Source: UBA1563 sp037440065
GTDB lineage: Bacteria; Bacteroidota; Ignavibacteria; Ignavibacteriales; Ignavibacteriaceae
Assembly: GCA_037440065.1 (NCBI GenBank)
Contig: JBBIUV010000016.1
Span: 434,001 to 498,000, forward strand
Direction of reading: 5' to 3'
Length of the DNA stretch: 64,000 bases
Both the position numbers and the translations under genes were made by a program. Of the stretch, positions 9,698 to 18,754 are shown piece by piece (the first letter of the stretch is position 1; every line of letters begins with the position of its first letter). The notes below the pieces were generated by a model that worked only from the letters and a program-made list of their open reading frames with translations, did no database searches and was not told the DNA's origin.

Positions 9698-10363
9698 TCA
9701 AGATAATTTTTTAGAAAAAATATTTTCTAGACCGGATATAATATCGTTTGACACTTCTTCGATTGACTTTAGCCCGTTAATCTCAATAAGTTTATTCTCA
9801 TGCTTATAAAGATTCTTTACCGGTTTTGTGGCTGATTTAAAAACCTCCAATCTTGTACGGATCACTTCTTCCGAATCATCTTTTCTCTGATAAAAAGAAT
9901 TCTCTGCATTACACACGGGACATTGATTTGTGTTTTCAATTTCCGATAGTGAAAAAATATTGCCGCAACTTTTGCAAGCTCGTCTAGTTGTTAATCTTTT
10001 AACAATTTCGTCGTCGTTTGCTTCAATGCATATCAGTGCAAAGTCTGAAATGTTCATTTTTACGAAAAGCCGGTTTAAAGATTCTGCTTGAGCTGTAGTT
10101 CTTGGATATCCGTCGAGGATAAAACCATTAATACATCGTTCTTGACGTAGAGTTTCCTTAATAATTTCAATCATTATATCGTCGGGTACCAACTGTCCTG
10201 AATTCATAATTTTTTTGGCTTCAAGACCAACTTCGGAACCGGTTTTTGCCGCTTCACGCAAGATATCGCCCGTAGAAATATGAGGAATAGAAAATTTTTG
10301 GCTCAAGATTTTGGCTTGAGTTCCTTTTCCGACACCGGGGGCTCCAAAAAGAATTAGATGCAT
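9698..10363 (-). CDS. adk: Adenylate kinase with zinc-finger lid
   Basis: Adk catalyses ATP + AMP to 2 ADP. The P-loop GAPGVGKGT is at residues 7-15, the AMP-binding STGDILR follows, and GYPRT is at 85-89. The lid carries four cysteines (C130, C133, C148, C151) in two CxxC pairs, the zinc-binding version of the long-form enzyme. It runs convergent to ftsE with a 1-nt gap, so the two 3' ends would meet unless terminators lie inside the coding regions. Its promoter should lie in the divergent gap with the sensor kinase. Confidence 0.95.
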   Translation of the reverse strand: MHLILFGAPGVGKGTQAKILSQKFSIPHISTGDILREAAKTGSEVGLEAKKIMNSGQLVPDDIMIEIIKETLRQERCINGFILDGYPRTTAQAESLNRLFVKMNISDFALICIEANDDEIVKRLTTRRACKSCGNIFSLSEIENTNQCPVCNAENSFYQRKDDSEEVIRTRLEVFKSATKPVKNLYKHENKLIEINGLKSIEEVSNDIISGLENIFSKKLS

Positions 10364-10556
10364 TTAATCTCCAATATTGATAACCAAAATTATCATTATA
10401 AATATTCTTTTGCAAAAAGTGTGTTAGGAAAGTCTTCAACAAAAATAATTTGTTACAACTATAACACTAGTTGATGTTTTTTACTTAACGCTGTTTTAAT
10501 TAATTTTATTTCGCAAATTAAAAACACGGAAGATTCAATTTGATAATTGTAAATCG
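10364..10556. promoter_or_regulatory. Divergent intergenic region between adk and the sensor kinase gene
   Basis: These 193 nt separate two genes that point away from each other, so promoters for both must be here or inside the genes. It is AT-rich; I could not identify a clear -33/-7 pair with confidence. Confidence 0.4.
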
Positions 10557-13500
10557 ATGAGAAGATATTATTTAATCCTCTTTCTGTTTCTTCTCCAATT
10601 CTTAATGATTGGACAAAATTCACTCGTGAAAGTAACTCATCTTTCGCTGGAGGCGGGATTATCACAATCGAATGTTCGCTGCATCTTGCAAGATAAAACC
10701 GGATTTTTATGGATTGGAACTCAAGATGGATTAAATCGTTACGACGGATATAATTTCAGAGTCTTTAAGAATAATCCGAATGATGCCAATTCTATTTCCG
10801 ATAACATGATAACTTGTTTATTGGAAGATAAAAAGGGATTTCTTTGGATAGGAACGCTCGATGGTTTGAATAGGTATGATCCTAGAACCGGAAAATTCTT
10901 TCACTACTTTGCCAAAAGTGGGGAAGCCCCTCAACTCCATGGGAAATCAATTTTATCACTTGCAGAAGACTCATTTGGAAATATTTGGATAGGCACTCAC
11001 CTAGCCGGACTTAGTGAATTTAATCCGTTAACAGGAAAAATAAAAACTTACCTTAACGATCCAAAAGATAATAACAGTATAAGTAGTAATAATATTATGG
11101 GTCTGCTGAAGGATAGAAAAGGGAGATTATGGATCGGAACGTTTGGCGGAGGGTTGGATTGTTTAGATATCACCAGTCAAAAATTTCTTCACTTTAAAAA
11201 TAAGACGAATGACAAAAATTCTCTCAGTAATGATTTTGTAAACATCATTAAAGAGGCGAAGAACGGAGATATTTATATTGGTACCGGAGCCGGATTGAAT
11301 TATATTGATTTTAAGTCGAACGGTGTTAATCGGGTTAGTATACGTGGTAACGTAGAAGGTGTAACATCAAAAGCAAATGTTCAAACGATAGCTTGGGACA
11401 AAGATGATAATTTATGGATTGGCACTGAAACAAACGGACTGATCTGTTTAAATAAACAAGTCGGCAAATATGAATCTTATTCAAACCAAACAACCACCTT
11501 AAAGGAAAATAATGTTACTTCTCTTTTGATTGACGATAACGAAATTGTATGGGTTGGTACTCATTCCACAGGATTAACCAAATTAAAAAAGGATAAAATT
11601 AATTTTGAAAATATTTATGCGGACACTAGAAAAAATATCGGTCTAACTGACTCAAACATCTGGCCAATCTATGAAGATTCTAAGGGAAATATTTGGGTAG
11701 GAACGAACAACGGACTTAATGTCCTCGACAAAAATAATAGGACGATCGAGAAATATTTATATTCAAAAACGGATTTAAATTCCATTTCCAACAATCGTAT
11801 CTGGAGTATTAATGAAGATAAAGCCGGAGATATATGGGTAGGAACACAAGATGGTCTCAACCAAATCAACTACGCTCAAAATAAAGTTACCAGATTTCAA
11901 TATTCATCAAAAAAGAAGAGTATTCCTTTTAATCTTATAAAATATGTTTATCCAGATAATGATGGATTTTTGTGGTTAGGAACTTGGGGAAGTGGAGTGA
12001 TTCGTTACAATCCAACAAATCAAGAATCAAAGGTTTTCTTGCATGATTTGAAAGATAAATCCTCCATCAGTGACGATGTTGTTTTTTATATAACGGAAGA
12101 TAGTAAAGGGATTTTATGGGTTTGTACATCTAATGGATTAAATAAGTTCGATAAATTGACTGGAAAATTTACGTCCTATACCCACAATCCTGGTGATAAA
12201 GAAGGTATTCAAGCAAATGCAGTCTATTTTTTACTCGAAGATAAAAACAATGTGTATTGGATTGCCTCGCATGGCGGCGGTTTAATTCGATTTGATCATT
12301 CAACTCAAAAGTTTGCCAATTATTCAGAAATCGACGGATTACCGAATAATGTAGTTTATGGAATTTTACGGGATACAAAAAATAATTTGTGGTTAAGTAC
12401 AAATAAAGGAATTTCTAGATTCTCGCCTAAGGAAAAATCATTTAAGAATTACAATACGAGGGATGGTTTACCAAATAATGAATTTAACACCGGTGCTTTT
12501 TGCAGAAGCAGTTCCGGCAAGTTTTATTTCGGTACAATAAGCGGATTGACTTCGTTTTATCCCGATAGTCTCATCGAAAATAAATTTGTTCCTAAAATTG
12601 TGGTGACTGATTTCAAGATATTTGATAAAAGCCCTAAGTACTTTAATTGCTTTTCAGATGGTGATCAAATTCAACTGACATATAATGATAATTATTTTTC
12701 ATTTGAATTTGCTTCGCTCGATTTTACAGAGCCTGAGAATAATCAATATTCGTACATGCTGCAAGGTTTCGATAAAGGTTGGGTCTATTCAGGCACTAGA
12801 CGTTATGCAGCATACACCCATCTTGATGCTGGATATTATCTCTTTTCTTTACGTGCCTCAAACAGTAATGGGATTTGGAATCAAAAGGGAATAACTATTG
12901 GAATAACTATCACCCCGCCATTCTGGAAAACGTGGTGGTTTAGAACCTTACTATTGATAAGTATTTTGTCAATGGTAACTTATATTTATAAAATTAAAAT
13001 CGATCAGTTAAAACGTCAAACAACATTACAACAGAAATTTTCAAAACAATTGATTGAGTTTCAAGAAGGGGAAAAGAAAAGGATCGCTTCGGAATTACAT
13101 GATGGGATAGGACAAAATTTATTGATCATTACTAATAGAGCACAAATTGGTTTGATGGGGGACAATCCCGAAAAGATAAAAGAACAATTGAATACAATTA
13201 ATGAGACAGCTTCGGAATCAATAAAAGAAATCAGAAACATTGTTCAACATCTGCACCCGAATCTTTTAGATAAAATTGGATTGACCAAAACTTTACAAGC
13301 AATGATCCGAAAAGTTGAAGGTACATCATCAATTTTATTTGCTACGACGTTTGACGAAATTGATAATATTTTTAACATAGAAACCGAAGTTAATATTTAC
13401 CGGATTGTACAAGAAGGAATTAACAACATTGTTAAACATGCAGATGCTAAACAAGCTTCGATTTCAATTTTGAAAGAGAAGGAATCTATTACCATAATTA

Positions 13501-13694
13501 TCCAAGATGATGGAAAGGGTATTGATCAGAAGAATTCATTAATAGATAACTCATCATATGAAGGTTTTGGGTTGAGAAGTTTGAACGAACGGGTTAGGTA
13601 TCTAAATGGTCAGGTTGCAATCAATTCGAAAACCGGAGGAGGAACAAAATTAGTAGCAACAATTCCGATTAAAGAAAATGAAAAACGTAACTAA
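10557..13694 (+). CDS. Sensor histidine kinase with periplasmic two-component propeller repeats
   Basis: A signal peptide (residues 1-20) leads into ~14 propeller repeats of the type FLWIGTQDGLNRYD, forming a periplasmic beta-propeller to about residue 690. A Y_Y_Y domain follows (SYMLQGFDKGWVYSG), then one membrane helix (WWFRTLLLISILSMVTYIY, ~795-815). The cytoplasmic part is a HisKA_3 dimerisation domain with phospho-accepting H848 (KRIASELHDGIGQN) and a HATPase domain with DDGKGI and GFGLRSLNERV. The architecture resembles hybrid two-component systems of Bacteroidota that sense glycans, but the receiver and DNA-binding parts are on the next gene, which overlaps by 17 nt. The ligand is unknown. 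Confidence 0.92.
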   Translation: MRRYYLILFLFLLQFLMIGQNSLVKVTHLSLEAGLSQSNVRCILQDKTGFLWIGTQDGLNRYDGYNFRVFKNNPNDANSISDNMITCLLEDKKGFLWIGTLDGLNRYDPRTGKFFHYFAKSGEAPQLHGKSILSLAEDSFGNIWIGTHLAGLSEFNPLTGKIKTYLNDPKDNNSISSNNIMGLLKDRKGRLWIGTFGGGLDCLDITSQKFLHFKNKTNDKNSLSNDFVNIIKEAKNGDIYIGTGAGLNYIDFKSNGVNRVSIRGNVEGVTSKANVQTIAWDKDDNLWIGTETNGLICLNKQVGKYESYSNQTTTLKENNVTSLLIDDNEIVWVGTHSTGLTKLKKDKINFENIYADTRKNIGLTDSNIWPIYEDSKGNIWVGTNNGLNVLDKNNRTIEKYLYSKTDLNSISNNRIWSINEDKAGDIWVGTQDGLNQINYAQNKVTRFQYSSKKKSIPFNLIKYVYPDNDGFLWLGTWGSGVIRYNPTNQESKVFLHDLKDKSSISDDVVFYITEDSKGILWVCTSNGLNKFDKLTGKFTSYTHNPGDKEGIQANAVYFLLEDKNNVYWIASHGGGLIRFDHSTQKFANYSEIDGLPNNVVYGILRDTKNNLWLSTNKGISRFSPKEKSFKNYNTRDGLPNNEFNTGAFCRSSSGKFYFGTISGLTSFYPDSLIENKFVPKIVVTDFKIFDKSPKYFNCFSDGDQIQLTYNDNYFSFEFASLDFTEPENNQYSYMLQGFDKGWVYSGTRRYAAYTHLDAGYYLFSLRASNSNGIWNQKGITIGITITPPFWKTWWFRTLLLISILSMVTYIYKIKIDQLKRQTTLQQKFSKQLIEFQEGEKKRIASELHDGIGQNLLIITNRAQIGLMGDNPEKIKEQLNTINETASESIKEIRNIVQHLHPNLLDKIGLTKTLQAMIRKVEGTSSILFATTFDEIDNIFNIETEVNIYRIVQEGINNIVKHADAKQASISILKEKESITIIIQDDGKGIDQKNSLIDNSSYEGFGLRSLNERVRYLNGQVAINSKTGGGTKLVATIPIKENEKRN

Positions 13695-14331
13695 ACTAAT
13701 TATCGCTGATGACCATCCTCTGTTTCGGAAGGGGTTAGTCGATTTGATTTCGACAATCCCTCAATTTTCTATTTGCGGCGAAGCGGATGATGGAATTCAA
13801 GCCATTGAACTAATTAAAAAAAATGTCCCTGATATAGCCATCTTAGATATTAATATGCCGGGAATGAACGGATTCGATGTAGCAAAAAAAGTGAAGTCCG
13901 ACCAACCTTCTATCGACATAATATTCTTAACGATGTATAATGAAGAAGAACTCTTTAATAAAGCAATAGATCTAGGTGTTAAAGGTTATATTCTAAAGGA
14001 ATGTGCTGTTAAAGATATTCTTGATTGTATTATCTCCGTCTCGGAGGGGAAATATTATATAAGCCCGGTAATATCGGATTATCTAGTGAATCGAAGTTCC
14101 ATTTTGAAAATAAATGAAACGCATAAATCGGCAATTGATAAATTAACTCCTACTGAAAAACAGATTATGCAGCAGATCGCCGAGAATAAAACCAGTAAGG
14201 AAATTGCTGACAAATATTTTATAAGTATCCGCACAGTTGAAAACCACCGGATGAACATCTGCAATAAGTTGTCAATTCACGGTAGCAACGCATTGTTAAA
14301 ATTTGCCCTGGAGAATAAACATCTCTTCTAA
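13678..14331 (+). CDS. NarL/LuxR-family response regulator
   Basis: The receiver domain (residues 1-120) has the acidic pair D11-D12, phospho-accepting D57 and the conserved lysine in YILKE. A LuxR-type helix-turn-helix fills ~145-205 (LTPTEKQIMQQIAENKTSKEIA ... SIRTVENHRMNICNKL). It overlaps the sensor kinase gene by 17 nt, so it is the likely cognate partner. Its targets may include the receiver/secreted-protein operon that begins 117 nt downstream. Confidence 0.93.
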   Translation: MKNVTKLIIADDHPLFRKGLVDLISTIPQFSICGEADDGIQAIELIKKNVPDIAILDINMPGMNGFDVAKKVKSDQPSIDIIFLTMYNEEELFNKAIDLGVKGYILKECAVKDILDCIISVSEGKYYISPVISDYLVNRSSILKINETHKSAIDKLTPTEKQIMQQIAENKTSKEIADKYFISIRTVENHRMNICNKLSIHGSNALLKFALENKHLF

Positions 14332-14384
14332 AAGTTCTGTCTCATCATCCTTTAACCATCATCCATATCACATCTAAGTATTCC

Positions 14385-14403
14385 TACTCATATAAAATGA
14401 GTA
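14385..14403. promoter_or_regulatory. Inverted repeat upstream of the receiver gene
   Basis: TACTCAT (14385-14391), a 5-nt spacer, then ATGAGTA (14397-14403). It lies 62 nt before the next start codon and directly downstream of a NarL-type regulator gene, so it could be an operator, or just a weak hairpin without a T-tract. Confidence 0.35.
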
Positions 14404-14465
14404 ATCCCATCTATTTTCTCCCCTTTACATAATCAGCAAGTTAAACCATGCAAAAAGGAAATTTT

Positions 14466-14819
14466 ATGAAAGTATTACTTGTTGACGACCACCATGGAAT
14501 GCGTGAATTAGAAAAATCTATTTTCTCTTCAATGTTTGATACTTTTTACGAATCAACATCAGGTGAAGATGCTATTACTATATACAAAACATACAAACCT
14601 GATTGGGTATTAATGGATTATAAAATGCGCGGTATTTCGGGCATTGAGGCTCTGAAAAAGATAAAAGAAAATGATGCAGGAGCAAAAGTAATTATGGTTA
14701 CACAGTTTGACGACATAAATCTAAAGACAAATGCGCTTGAGTCAGGGGCAGTGGCCTTTGTGCTAAAAGAAAAGTTGGCATCAATAAAGAATATTATTTT
14801 AACTAATAAGGAGAACTAA
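14466..14819 (+). CDS. Stand-alone receiver-domain response regulator
   Basis: This 117-residue protein is a single CheY-like receiver: DDHHG near the N-terminus, phospho-accepting D51 in VLMDYKM, the T of MVTQ, and the lysine of FVLKEK. The ATG at 14466 was chosen over the upstream in-frame ATG at 14448 because AAAGGA lies 6 nt before it, and because MKVLLVDD is the usual N-terminus. It has no output domain. Its stop is 1 nt from the start of the secreted protein gene, whose ribosome site (AAGGAG) lies inside its last codons, so the two are coupled. Confidence 0.9.
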   Translation: MKVLLVDDHHGMRELEKSIFSSMFDTFYESTSGEDAITIYKTYKPDWVLMDYKMRGISGIEALKKIKENDAGAKVIMVTQFDDINLKTNALESGAVAFVLKEKLASIKNIILTNKEN

Positions 14820-14820
14820 A

Positions 14821-17247
14821 ATGGAAAACTCGCTACAAACTCAACTAACTCATTACACACACTGCGTGAAAATATTGGCCTTACTTATACTGATACCAAT
14901 ACTTGTTCAAGCGCAGACAAGTCCGGATTATATTTTCGGCACTGATAACGGTTCCGGATGGAATTACACTAACGGAACTGTCGGAAGTAGTGGTTTGGGT
15001 TCTTCATATAAGTGGCAGTTTCTTGCTAATGCAACCACAACGCATGAAATAAAATTTGGAGAAACAAATTTAAGCACAAACGGCAGCGGATTTTGGATGA
15101 ATAACGCTGTGTCAAATCTTACCTATAGCAGCGGTGGTGCAGTGGCAGCTTCTTACTATAATGCAGATTTAGCTACAAACGGAGCAATAACATTTACTAT
15201 CACTACCGGGAAATATTACGTGATCAAGGCGATGAAACAATCTGCTACCTCAAATGCTGATTTTTCTGTTCAAGAAGTTTCTGCTTCTCCTGTCTCCATT
15301 GTAAGTGTAACAGACAATTATCAGTCAGCCGGTTCAAGTATGAATGTCTATATAACGCTTAGCGGAAGTAAATCTGCTGAAGAGAGAGTTTTTGTGAAAT
15401 ATACTACTGATAATTGGGGAACATCTTCAGTTACTGCGGAAGCAACAGGCAGCGGAACCGATTATACTGCTATAATTCCCGGTGCTGGAGTTACGGCAAC
15501 ATCTAATAATAAATATTATGTTTTTACTACTACAGTTGCTTCACCATCTGCTGCAGAGGCAGATCTTCTTGCAATAAATTACAATAATAATAGTGGCAAT
15601 TGTTATCAAGTTTTTTCAAAACATATTACAATTCTTGTGAATGGTTGGCAAACAAAAGGAAGAAATGGTCCTCTTATGTGGTCAGTTCCGGCTAGTGCTC
15701 CTTCCACTAAGAATTGTCACTTATATGTGTGTGGTGATATAAATGGATCAAGTATAACAGCCTACACAAGTATCGAATTTAATATCATTGGTGGAACAAA
15801 TGGGAATAACTGTGATTGTACTCCATATACTGGAAGCGGAACAGTCACTACAACTTCGGCAACTGAAGAACAAACTAATCTCGTAAGTACTACTACCGGA
15901 GTTACATTTTATCTTGGAAACGGTGGGTTGAGCGGTTTTGTTAGTGCATGTCCAGATTCAGACAACCGCGTGTACACAGGAAGTGATGGTTACCTAAAGG
16001 TTGACGGAGTTAGTAAGTTGGTATTTGACTCTTATCGAACTGTGATGAGTGTAAATTACAATACCAGTGCCATCAGTTCAACCGGCTGGGCAAAGATTAA
16101 TTCTGCAGCGAGTGACCCGCTTTGGGTTAAGGAATTTGATCCCTACAATACTGGGCAAGTAGTGTTTGATGCGGTTTCTTCTAGTCCAGTGGTTCAAGAC
16201 TGTTATGGATCTTATAACATAACGATAAAAATAAAACCATCACCTTATGTTTACAATCAATCTTCAGGAACAGTGACAACCGAAGGGAATTCAATAAATA
16301 AAACCATCAGTATGCCAATTTCGGATATAAGTTATAATTTTACATCGGCATCATTTGGTGGCACGGATGGAACCGGAGTATTTGCCAACCAAATTATGAC
16401 AACACCAGTAGGTGCATTACCGAGTGGAATTGACGCAATAAGTCAGTTGTACTGGAGCCTTTCTACAGCTCTTGATACATTTACTTGTACCTTAACTTTC
16501 GATTTGACTGATATTACGGGGATTAGCAACACTGCGAATTTAAGAATTCTAAAAAGGTTAGACAGTAATCACCCTTGGTCAACCTGGTCTGACTATACGT
16601 TGGTTGATGCAACACACCTTCGTGCCAATAATGTAACTAGTCTTAGTGAATGGGCTATAGGATCAACAGGTGGGAATCCCCTTCCAGTTGAGTTAGTTTC
16701 ATTTTCGGGTGTTATCGAAAATAATGCTATTGTTCTTAGATGGAAAACCGCTACAGAATTGAATAGTTATGGATTTGAGATAGAAAGAAAATTGAAAGAC
16801 TGTGGATGTGGTTGGGAAAAGGTGGGATTCATAACAGCGAGTGGAAATTCAAACTCTCCGAGGAATTATGAAATAAAAGATTTTGTTCATACAACTGGTT
16901 CTTATCAATATCGATTAAAAATGGTTGATAATGATGGCAAATTTGATTACAGTAAAGAAGTTAATATTAACGTTGCTAATCCTCTCAAATACGAACTAAT
17001 GCAAAATTACCCTAATCCGTTTAATCCTATTACGACTATCAAATATGCAATTCCGGAAGCAGGCAAAGTTACTCTTAAAATAATTTCTCTTCTTGGTGAA
17101 CAAGTGGAGGAATTAATCAATGAAGAAAAACAGGCAGGATTTTATCAAGTAGAATTTGACGCAAGTAAATTATCAAGCGGAGTTTATTTCTACAAATTAG
17201 AATCAAATAATTTTACCCAAACGAAGAAATTATCTGTAATAAAATAA
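14821..17247 (+). CDS. Large type IX-secreted protein of unknown function
   Basis: An N-terminal signal peptide (KILALLILIPILVQAQ, cut about residue 32) precedes ~560 residues of serine/threonine/glycine-rich beta structure without a recognised enzyme domain. The segment SVTDNYQSAGSSMNVYITLSG looks like an Ig-like or starch-binding-like domain. Residues ~625-700 (LPVELVSFSGVIENNAIVLR ... YRLKMVDNDG) are a fibronectin-like module usual just before sorting tails. The end is a type A tail with MQNYPNPFNPITTIKYAIPE and SSGVYFYKLES...TKKLSVIK. It should be secreted through the type IX system. It is coupled to the receiver gene upstream and the small membrane gene downstream. Confidence 0.85.
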   Translation: MENSLQTQLTHYTHCVKILALLILIPILVQAQTSPDYIFGTDNGSGWNYTNGTVGSSGLGSSYKWQFLANATTTHEIKFGETNLSTNGSGFWMNNAVSNLTYSSGGAVAASYYNADLATNGAITFTITTGKYYVIKAMKQSATSNADFSVQEVSASPVSIVSVTDNYQSAGSSMNVYITLSGSKSAEERVFVKYTTDNWGTSSVTAEATGSGTDYTAIIPGAGVTATSNNKYYVFTTTVASPSAAEADLLAINYNNNSGNCYQVFSKHITILVNGWQTKGRNGPLMWSVPASAPSTKNCHLYVCGDINGSSITAYTSIEFNIIGGTNGNNCDCTPYTGSGTVTTTSATEEQTNLVSTTTGVTFYLGNGGLSGFVSACPDSDNRVYTGSDGYLKVDGVSKLVFDSYRTVMSVNYNTSAISSTGWAKINSAASDPLWVKEFDPYNTGQVVFDAVSSSPVVQDCYGSYNITIKIKPSPYVYNQSSGTVTTEGNSINKTISMPISDISYNFTSASFGGTDGTGVFANQIMTTPVGALPSGIDAISQLYWSLSTALDTFTCTLTFDLTDITGISNTANLRILKRLDSNHPWSTWSDYTLVDATHLRANNVTSLSEWAIGSTGGNPLPVELVSFSGVIENNAIVLRWKTATELNSYGFEIERKLKDCGCGWEKVGFITASGNSNSPRNYEIKDFVHTTGSYQYRLKMVDNDGKFDYSKEVNINVANPLKYELMQNYPNPFNPITTIKYAIPEAGKVTLKIISLLGEQVEELINEEKQAGFYQVEFDASKLSSGVYFYKLESNNFTQTKKLSVIK

Positions 17248-17260
17248 GATGAGGTTTCTA

Positions 17261-17458
17261 ATGGACATTAATAGAAATAAATGCTGGTATCTTACCGACG
17301 GTGATTATATAAATAATGATCTAGATTATGAACTTGGTCATAAATTAATTAAGAAAAGGGAAAGGACGGTCAACATCATCTCCAAAGTTGGGTTTGGAAC
17401 GTTAACCTTCGCTCTGATGCTGATTGTTTTGCAAGCTGTGGCTAAAATAAGAATTTGA
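17261..17458 (+). CDS. Small single-helix membrane protein
   Basis: This protein has 65 residues from the ATG at 17261, chosen because GAGG lies 6 nt upstream; an in-frame ATG at 17249 has no ribosome site. A charged N-terminal half (DINRNKCWYLTDGDYINNDL) is followed by KKRER and one hydrophobic helix (~40-60). It starts 13 nt after the secreted protein gene and ends before a strong hairpin, so it is the last gene of that operon. I do not recognise the family. Confidence 0.55.
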   Translation: MDINRNKCWYLTDGDYINNDLDYELGHKLIKKRERTVNIISKVGFGTLTFALMLIVLQAVAKIRI

Positions 17459-17472
17459 ATAAACGATAATAA

Positions 17473-17502
17473 AATAGGGACTTGAAATTTCAAGTCCCTA
17501 TT
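17473..17502. terminator. Bidirectional terminator, perfect palindrome
   Basis: A perfect 30-nt palindrome centred on AAATTT, with arms TAGGGACTTGAAA and its complement, lies between the convergent ends of the small membrane gene and sucC. A-rich DNA on the left and TTC on the right make it usable from both sides. Confidence 0.8.
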
Positions 17503-17523
17503 CATAAAACACTAGAGCTGCAA

Positions 17524-18738
17524 TTACTTTTTCAAAATCGCAGTTACTTTTTCAGCAGCATCTTTTAATGTAGTTGCAACTTCAAAATTTAAACCGGATT
17601 CTTTTAGAAGCACACCAGCCTCTTTTGCATTCGTCCCTTCAAGTCGCACAACAATTGGAATGGTTACGTTCACGGTTTTTGTGGCTTCAATAACTCCAGC
17701 CGCAACGCGGTCGCAGCGAACAATTCCACCGAAGATATTAATCAATATTGCTTTAACATTTGGATCAGAAAGAATGATCTTGAAACCATTAGCGACAGTT
17801 TCTTTATTTGCTCCACCGCCGACGTCTAAAAAGTTAGCAGGTTCACCACCGGCAAGTTTAATAATATCCATCGTTCCCATTGCAAGTCCGGCGCCGTTAA
17901 CCATACAGCCAACGTTTCCGTCAAGTTTAATATAATTCAAATTAAACTTTGAGGCCTCAATTTCGAGTGGATCTTCTTCGCCTAAATCCCTATAACCTAA
18001 AATTTCCGGGTGACGGAACAGTGCGTTGTCATCAATATTCATCTTTGCATCAAGAGCAACAATCCGATTGTCATTTGTAATTACCAGAGGATTGATTTCA
18101 AGAAGTGAAGCGTCTGTTGCTTCGTAAGCGGCATAAAGTTGTTTAATGAATTTTTGGAAATTCTTAAAACTATCTCCGCTTAGTCCAAGTGCAAATGCTA
18201 ATTCACGCGCCTGAAACGGCTGCAAACCAACTGCCGGGTCAACCCAAACTTTAATAATTTTTTCCGGTGTTTCGGCGGCGACTTTTTCAATTTCTACTCC
18301 GCCTTCGGTTGAAGCCATAATAACATTTTGCGAAACTGTTCGGTCGAGAAGAATACCAAGATAAAGTTCTTTTACATAATCCAAACCTTGGGCAATAAAA
18401 AGTGTTTTAACGATTTTCCCTTCACTGCCGGTTTGATGGGTTACTAAAAGATTACCAAGAATCTTTTCAGCATACTCGCGGGCTTTTTCAACGGAAGTGG
18501 TAAACTTAACACCACCTTCAAGGATTAATTCATTCCGGTTTTCCGGATTGTAAACTTTTCCTTTTCCTCTACCACCGGCATGGATTTGAGATTTAACAAC
18601 ATATTGATTAATTCCCTGGCTCTTCAACTGCTGAATCGCTTTTTCAAATTCATCTAAATGCTTGATCGCAAATCCGTCTTGCACAGGAACGGAGAATTTT
18701 TTTAATAATTCTTTTGCTTGATACTCATGAATTTTCAT
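17524..18738 (-). CDS. sucC: Succinyl-CoA synthetase beta subunit, ADP-forming (SucC)
   Basis: This is the nucleotide-binding subunit of the TCA-cycle enzyme that makes ATP from succinyl-CoA. It opens with MKIHEYQAKELLKKF, has the ATP-grasp segment VKSQIHAGGRGKGK, and the CoA/phosphate-binding DVGGGANKETV and NIFGGIVRCDRVA motifs. The length of 404 residues is slightly above the usual ~388. It follows pruA by 16 nt on the minus strand. The alpha subunit gene sucD is not adjacent. Confidence 0.95.
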   Translation of the reverse strand: MKIHEYQAKELLKKFSVPVQDGFAIKHLDEFEKAIQQLKSQGINQYVVKSQIHAGGRGKGKVYNPENRNELILEGGVKFTTSVEKAREYAEKILGNLLVTHQTGSEGKIVKTLFIAQGLDYVKELYLGILLDRTVSQNVIMASTEGGVEIEKVAAETPEKIIKVWVDPAVGLQPFQARELAFALGLSGDSFKNFQKFIKQLYAAYEATDASLLEINPLVITNDNRIVALDAKMNIDDNALFRHPEILGYRDLGEEDPLEIEASKFNLNYIKLDGNVGCMVNGAGLAMGTMDIIKLAGGEPANFLDVGGGANKETVANGFKIILSDPNVKAILINIFGGIVRCDRVAAGVIEATKTVNVTIPIVVRLEGTNAKEAGVLLKESGLNFEVATTLKDAAEKVTAILKK

Positions 18739-18754
18739 TGTTCTGTTTGTCCCT

